Positions 48,935 to 52,880 of a stretch of DNA of 52,880 nt are shown one piece after another (positions within the stretch are counted from its first letter, which is position 1; every line of letters starts with the position of its first letter). Below the pieces are notes generated by a model that saw nothing but the letters and a program-made list of their open reading frames with translations, had not been told where the DNA came from and made no database searches. Both the position numbers and the translations under genes were made by a program. The stretch covers positions 1-52,880 of the forward strand of contig CAZGKW010000031.1 in the NCBI GenBank assembly GCA_964526295.1, written 5' to 3'. Origin of the DNA: CAZGKW01 sp964526295 (GTDB lineage: Bacteria; Planctomycetota; Phycisphaerae; FEN-1346).

Positions 48935-50623
48935 TTACGGCTCGACCCAGATGCACTCGACGACGACGATGCAGTCGACGTTGGTGTCCTCGACTGCCAC
49001 ACAGTCGAGGCTATTGCCTGCGGCCACGTCGCGCTCGGAGGCTTCGTATCCCGATCGAGCAAACCTCTGCCCGGGACTCGTGTGTTCCCAGAAGTCCCCG
49101 TCCCACCAGGACATAGTGAGCGTGGGCCAGATGTCGGCCGGCGTGCCGTCGTTGTTCTGCAGCGTGACGGCGTCGCCGGCCCCGGACTCGCCTCCGCTTT
49201 TCCATCCGAAAAAGTCCAGGACGCGAAGCGTGCGTCCTGCCGGTACCACGTACGACAAAGTTTCTGTGGTGGTCGGCTCGAAGATGATCTTGAACGGCAC
49301 GCCGAGGGTGGTTTTCAGGGCCGGGGACTGGGCCACGTGGACGCCCTCGCCCCACGAGGCGTTCCCCGCCGCGTCGCTCACGAGGACCTTCCCCTCGCCC
49401 GCGCCGGTCGGCAGCTCCAGGTGGCCGGTTACCTTGACCGGCCCCTCGAAGTGGCCCGCGTAGCCCGTCGACGTGGAGCCGTAGACCCCGTTGCCGTCGT
49501 CGCTGTGGCCCAGGACGCCGCAGGTGTCGGTCCCGAGGGCGCCGTAGTTGCCGCTGGCGTGATGGAGGGCGTAGGCCCCGTATTCGGCACTGCCGAAGTA
49601 GCCACGGTTCTGGCTGGCCTGGTGCTTGCCGAAGACGCCGTTGTCGGCGCTGCCGAGGAGCCCGTAGTTGCCGCTGGCCTCGTGTTTGCCGTAGGCGCCG
49701 TACGACCCGCCGAGGTAGCCGTAGTTGCCGCTGCCCTCGGCCTCGCCGTGGGCCCCGTAGGTCCCGCCCAGATAGCCGGTGGTCCCGGCGGCGGCGGTGT
49801 TGCTGCCCCGGACGGCGAAGTCGCTCGGATGGGCGGTCGTTCCGAACACCCCTTCGTCCGTGGTCCCGAGGTAGCCGTAGTTGTCGCTCAGGTGGAACTT
49901 GCCGTACGCGCCGCCTGTGGCCGTGCCCAGGTAGCCGACGTTCTCCGTGCCGTCGTGATAGCCGTAGACGCCGTGCGAGGGGCCGCCAAGGAAGCCGTAG
50001 TTCGCGTTCTCCTGAATGCCGAAGACGGCGCTGTCGGTGTCGACGGCCTGGCCGTAGACGCCGTGCGAGGGCCCGCCGACGTAGCCGTAGTTGCCCCCGG
50101 AGTCGGTGCCCCGGACCTGGCCCGCGACGTCCAGCTTGACGGTCGGCATCCTGCCGACGCCGACGTTGCCGGCGGTATCCACCTGGACCGCCGTCGTGAA
50201 GGTGTCCGGCCGGACGAGCCGTTCGGCGCTGCGGGCCTTGGCGGCGAACGGGACCATGCCGATCTCGGTCCGCGGCACCAGCTCCGCCTCGCCGTTGACG
50301 CTGACCCCGAGCCAGACCTGGGGCGCATCGAGGGCCGAGTCCGGCATGCCGCCGACCGTCTCCGAGCCGATAGCGATCGAGAAGACGCCGTCCGTCAATG
50401 GCACGCCCGCGTGCGTTTCGGTGAAGAGCACGGCCCCGCCGGTCAAGGCGTCGTAGAGCGTGATCGCGAGGTCGGCCGGCCCGGCCAACGGGTCGCCGGC
50501 CAGGTCGGTCAGGCGGCCCTGGTACGAGACCAGACGCGGGACGTCGGCCTCCGTCGGGGCCGCGGCGAGAAGCAAGGTCACCCACAGAGCGGCTGTGGAC
50601 GGGATACGGCCCTTCGACGACAT
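48935..50623 (-). CDS. Secreted protein with about ten 20-residue GxYG repeats
   Basis: A 562-residue protein. ATG 50623 is preceded by GGAGGAGG and opens a signal peptide. Residues 28-140 match the N-terminal module (LVSYQGRLTDLAGDPLAGPA) of bacterial surface proteins. Residues 165-400 contain units of about 20 residues such as NYGYLGGSYGAYGKHEASG, NYGLLGSADNGVFGKHQAS and NRGYFGSAEYGAYALHHAS; two units carry an insert of about 12 residues. The regular period suggests a beta-solenoid or fibre shaft. The C-terminal domain (about 420-560) is beta-rich. A tail-fibre- or adhesin-like role is likely. Confidence 0.75.
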   Translation of the reverse strand: MSSKGRIPSTAALWVTLLLAAAPTEADVPRLVSYQGRLTDLAGDPLAGPADLAITLYDALTGGAVLFTETHAGVPLTDGVFSIAIGSETVGGMPDSALDAPQVWLGVSVNGEAELVPRTEIGMVPFAAKARSAERLVRPDTFTTAVQVDTAGNVGVGRMPTVKLDVAGQVRGTDSGGNYGYVGGPSHGVYGQAVDTDSAVFGIQENANYGFLGGPSHGVYGYHDGTENVGYLGTATGGAYGKFHLSDNYGYLGTTDEGVFGTTAHPSDFAVRGSNTAAAGTTGYLGGTYGAHGEAEGSGNYGYLGGSYGAYGKHEASGNYGLLGSADNGVFGKHQASQNRGYFGSAEYGAYALHHASGNYGALGTDTCGVLGHSDDGNGVYGSTSTGYAGHFEGPVKVTGHLELPTGAGEGKVLVSDAAGNASWGEGVHVAQSPALKTTLGVPFKIIFEPTTTETLSYVVPAGRTLRVLDFFGWKSGGESGAGDAVTLQNNDGTPADIWPTLTMSWWDGDFWEHTSPGQRFARSGYEASERDVAAGNSLDCVAVEDTNVDCIVVVECIWVEP

Positions 50624-50958
50624 AGAGTGTCCTCCTCCGTGCGATTCGATGCCGTCCGAGGTACACTCCGGCTGCCCCCGGCCCTCGGGCGGCCGGACCA
50701 GCCCGTGGCATCCGGGGCGGGCGATGGACGGTCTGCGAGAATCCCTACTGAAAGGGCGCGATCCCTGTGGACCGGCGTGTCCCCCTCGACCGAAACGGTT
50801 CGCGTTTCCGGCCCGCCCAGGACGGCCGGACGGCGCAAGCACGAGGGCCCGCCCGCCGTCTGCGGCGGACGCGGCCCCGGGTGCGCGCCTCAACGGTTGG
50901 AATGTAACCCAAGATTCGGCTTGGGGCAAATAGATTCTTCATGGTGCCGGGCGCGCCG
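50624..50958. other. Intergenic region without a gene
   Basis: 335 bases between two minus-strand genes. A weak hairpin CCCAAG/CTTGGG (50908-50925) follows the amido-synthetase gene and might end it. TTGCCC then TTACAT with 16 bases between (minus strand, about 50927-50900) is a poor promoter candidate for the repeat protein. Nothing else is seen. Confidence 0.4.
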
Positions 50959-52509
50959 TCACCGAGTTTGCCTCTCCGCCGCCAGCGACAGCAGCTCGTC
51001 GGCCACCCGGCGGTCGTTCGCGCACTCCGGCACCTTGTACTGGCCGCCCAGCGTGCCCCGCTTCTCGAACCAGGCGAAAAACGTGCCGGGCGGCACGACG
51101 GTGACCTCCGGCAGCTTCATCTGGTAGTTCTCTTTCCGGCGGGCCCAGTAGTTCCGGTTCAGCTCCTGGGCCTTCGCATCGATCTCGCGGGCGAACGTCT
51201 CGAGGTCGGCCGGCGGTTCGCCCTCGAACTCAACGATGTACTGGTGCGCGCCCTGCTCGCGGCCCCCTTCGGGGTCCCAGTACAGCGGGGCCACCGTGAA
51301 CGCTCCCACGCAGGAGCCCGTCGCGCGCGCCGCCGCCGCCACCGATCCGGCGAACTCCTCCCCGATCATGTGCTCGCCGAACGCATTCATGAACAGCTTG
51401 TGCCGCCCCGCGAACAACACCTTCGGCGGCCGGAGCGACACGAAACGCAGCACGTCGCCCAGGTCGTACGACCACAGGCCCGCGCTCGTGCTGATCGCGA
51501 GACAGTACGGCACGCCGGTCTCGACCTCGTCCACGAGCAGCCGCGGGGCGTCCGGCTTGCCCCAGTCTTCCAGAGCGACGAACTCGAACACCATCTCGTT
51601 GTCGACGAGCATCTCCATGCCGGGCCGACCAAGGTCCGACTGGATGCCGATGAACCCTTCCGTCGCCGGGTAGACCTCCATGAAGCGGACGCGGTGCTCC
51701 GGATGAAAATACCGCTCGAACGTGGGCCGGAGGGGCTCGAAGTTCATCCCCCCGTGGACGAACACCGCCAGATTGGGCCAGGCCCGGCTGATGCCGCCCT
51801 CCGCGTCGAACCCGCGGGCCTTACAGACCCGATCGCAAACGAGCTTTGCCCACGATGGGTTGTGCGCGAAGAACCGCACGTCCGCCTGGTAGAGCCGCTC
51901 GACGACCCGGGCCGTCTTTTCCTCGTAGTCCTCGATCAGGCCGATCTCGGGCGGAGGCTCGTAGCGGGATCGGATCGGCCAGGGGATCCACCGCAGGCTG
52001 AACGAGGCCATGCTGCCCATCTGGCCGCCCGTTTCGGTGGGCCGCGGCGTCCGGGCCCCGCCCATGAAAACGATCTTGCCGTCCATGATCCGGTTCATCA
52101 GGCCCCGCTCGGACCGCTCCAGCAGGGCCAGGATCGAGAGCCCCCCCTGGACCTGGTTCCGCCGCGTGCCGCGAGTGACGGGGATCCGCTTCAGGCCCGC
52201 CGTCGTCCCGGACGTCCGGGCGAACGTGCCCGGCCAGCCCGGCCAGCAGACGTTCGGCTCGCCATCGAAGATGCGGTCGAACAGGTCGGCCCGGGCGGCG
52301 TAGTCGGTGATCGGGACGGCCTTGGCGAAGTCGGCGTGGCTCCGGATGGAGGCGAAATCGTGCTCCCGGCCGAACCACGTGTCGGACGCCCGGCCCACGA
52401 TCCGATCGAGCAGCCGCCGTTGGTATCGGCCGGGGTCGGCCGCCGTGCCGCGGAGCCGTCTATCCAGCCGCCTGAGATACAGCTCGAGCACCCGCCCGCC
52501 AAAGCTCAT
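50959..52509 (-). CDS. GH3-family acyl-acid-amido synthetase-like enzyme
   Basis: A 516-residue protein of GH3 length. ATG 52509 is preceded by AAGGAG; the longer frame to 52608 has no ribosome site. The adenylate-forming motifs are present: ARTSGTTAGLKRIPV (P-loop-like, about 105-120), EVYPATEGFIGIQSD (about 290-305) and YDLGDVLRFVS (about 355-365). GH3 enzymes activate a carboxylate with ATP and join it to an amine; plant members conjugate auxin or jasmonate to amino acids. Bacterial homologues occur in planctomycetes and Bacteroidetes but their substrates are not known. No neighbouring gene tells more. Confidence 0.85.
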   Translation of the reverse strand: MSFGGRVLELYLRRLDRRLRGTAADPGRYQRRLLDRIVGRASDTWFGREHDFASIRSHADFAKAVPITDYAARADLFDRIFDGEPNVCWPGWPGTFARTSGTTAGLKRIPVTRGTRRNQVQGGLSILALLERSERGLMNRIMDGKIVFMGGARTPRPTETGGQMGSMASFSLRWIPWPIRSRYEPPPEIGLIEDYEEKTARVVERLYQADVRFFAHNPSWAKLVCDRVCKARGFDAEGGISRAWPNLAVFVHGGMNFEPLRPTFERYFHPEHRVRFMEVYPATEGFIGIQSDLGRPGMEMLVDNEMVFEFVALEDWGKPDAPRLLVDEVETGVPYCLAISTSAGLWSYDLGDVLRFVSLRPPKVLFAGRHKLFMNAFGEHMIGEEFAGSVAAAARATGSCVGAFTVAPLYWDPEGGREQGAHQYIVEFEGEPPADLETFAREIDAKAQELNRNYWARRKENYQMKLPEVTVVPPGTFFAWFEKRGTLGGQYKVPECANDRRVADELLSLAAERQTR

Positions 52510-52661
52510 CGCCGCTCCTTGATGTTGCCTCGCGACCGGCCTTTCCGCCGAGCCGGCCCCCGACCGCGCCCCCTCCTTGCGGCCCCGCCACGCCGCCACG
52601 GACAGCAAGAGGTGAGGGAAGCCGGGCGGGCTTAACCGGCCGCTAACCGCCGGATGGGGGT

Positions 52662-52880
52662 CTATTTAGGGCCTGAAGGGGGCGAGGTCAAGCCTTTCTG
52701 CCTGTCGGGAAGGTCTGGCGAACGCGAGGCAAGGCTGCGCCGCCCTTTCGCCGGCTTGCGAGGAAGGCCGGGGCCGGTTTTCGCCGCCCCCTCGGGGGCT
52801 GGTGGGGACGGCCAAGGCCGCTCTTCGTCGCCGTCGTCGTACCAGACCTCGACGAGGCGGTTCCAGGCGTCCCAGACGAG
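52662..52880 (-). CDS. C-terminal fragment of an RHS-repeat protein
   Basis: A minus-strand frame enters from the right edge and ends at TAG 52664-52662, giving 72 residues. It begins LVWDAWNRLVEVWYDDGDEE, an RHS/YD-repeat core (xDAxGRLxxVxY). The following 50 residues are Pro/Lys/Arg-rich and lack further repeats or a recognisable toxin domain, so the end may be frameshifted or a decayed tip. The bulk of the gene is outside the window. The stretch from 52510 to 52661 holds no gene. Confidence 0.6.
   Translation of the reverse strand, partial: LVWDAWNRLVEVWYDDGDEERPWPSPPAPEGAAKTGPGLPRKPAKGRRSLASRSPDLPDRQKGLTSPPSGPK

Overview
The window is very GC-rich and reads like a chromosome of the Planctomycetota, probably a Phycisphaerae-type lineage. 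This rests on gene content, not on a marker gene: a diderm flagellum with L and P rings, a PEP-CTERM surface protein, dockerin-like repeats after a fibronectin fold, a DUF4091 protein, many FN3/TPR/GH proteins, and Zn-ribbon/terminase prophage debris of a kind common in that phylum. No rRNA, tRNA or CRISPR array was seen.

Layout. 1-3340: the end of a gene with a HEPN-like RNase motif, then a large TPR lipoprotein. 3360-5800 (minus): a decayed prophage packaging module, with two separate terminase C-terminal remnants, a translationally coupled Zn-ribbon protein and an inserted Fic (AMPylase) gene. The Fic gene has a consensus sigma70 promoter embedded in six helically phased TTACG boxes. 5820-7280 (minus): a FleQ/FlrC-like sigma54 activator with a dead receiver domain. 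It is divergent from a textbook -24/-12 promoter (7782-7797) that opens the flagellar rod/hook operon fliK-flgD-flgE-pilZ-flgF-flgG-flgA-flgH-flgI-flgJ-flgN-flgK-flgL (7826-21753). 21773-28283: four glycosyltransferase/methyltransferase/TPR genes and a second small FliT/FlgN-like protein, arranged as an operon and probably for glycosylation of flagellar or surface proteins. A perfect sigma54 promoter lies inside the first of these genes.

28360-36618: an HTH protein fused to a GspE-like domain without the ATPase, a secreted clan-A glycoside hydrolase, a GT2 rhamnosyltransferase-like enzyme, a candidate structured RNA/leader with its own promoter and terminator in front of a PEP-CTERM protein, a second candidate small transcript on the minus strand, and three small membrane proteins, two of which are paralogues with a GspF-like signature. 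36673-39750: a secreted DUF4091 protein. 39890-40120: a third candidate small RNA. 40227-44217 (minus): a STAS protein, a Pro/Ala-rich secreted protein and a CHASE2 adenylate cyclase. 44424-48094: a DegP-like lipoprotein protease followed by a protease-dead PDZ partner. 48160-52509 (minus): an FN3-dockerin protein, a secreted protein with about ten 20-residue NYGYLG repeats, and a GH3-type acyl-amido synthetase. The right edge cuts an RHS-repeat protein.

The most interesting signals are non-coding: the phased operator array of the Fic gene, the sigma54 promoter written into rare codons of a glycosyltransferase gene, and the promoter-hairpins-terminator unit in front of the PEP-CTERM gene. All functional calls are from reading motifs by eye; no database search was run.
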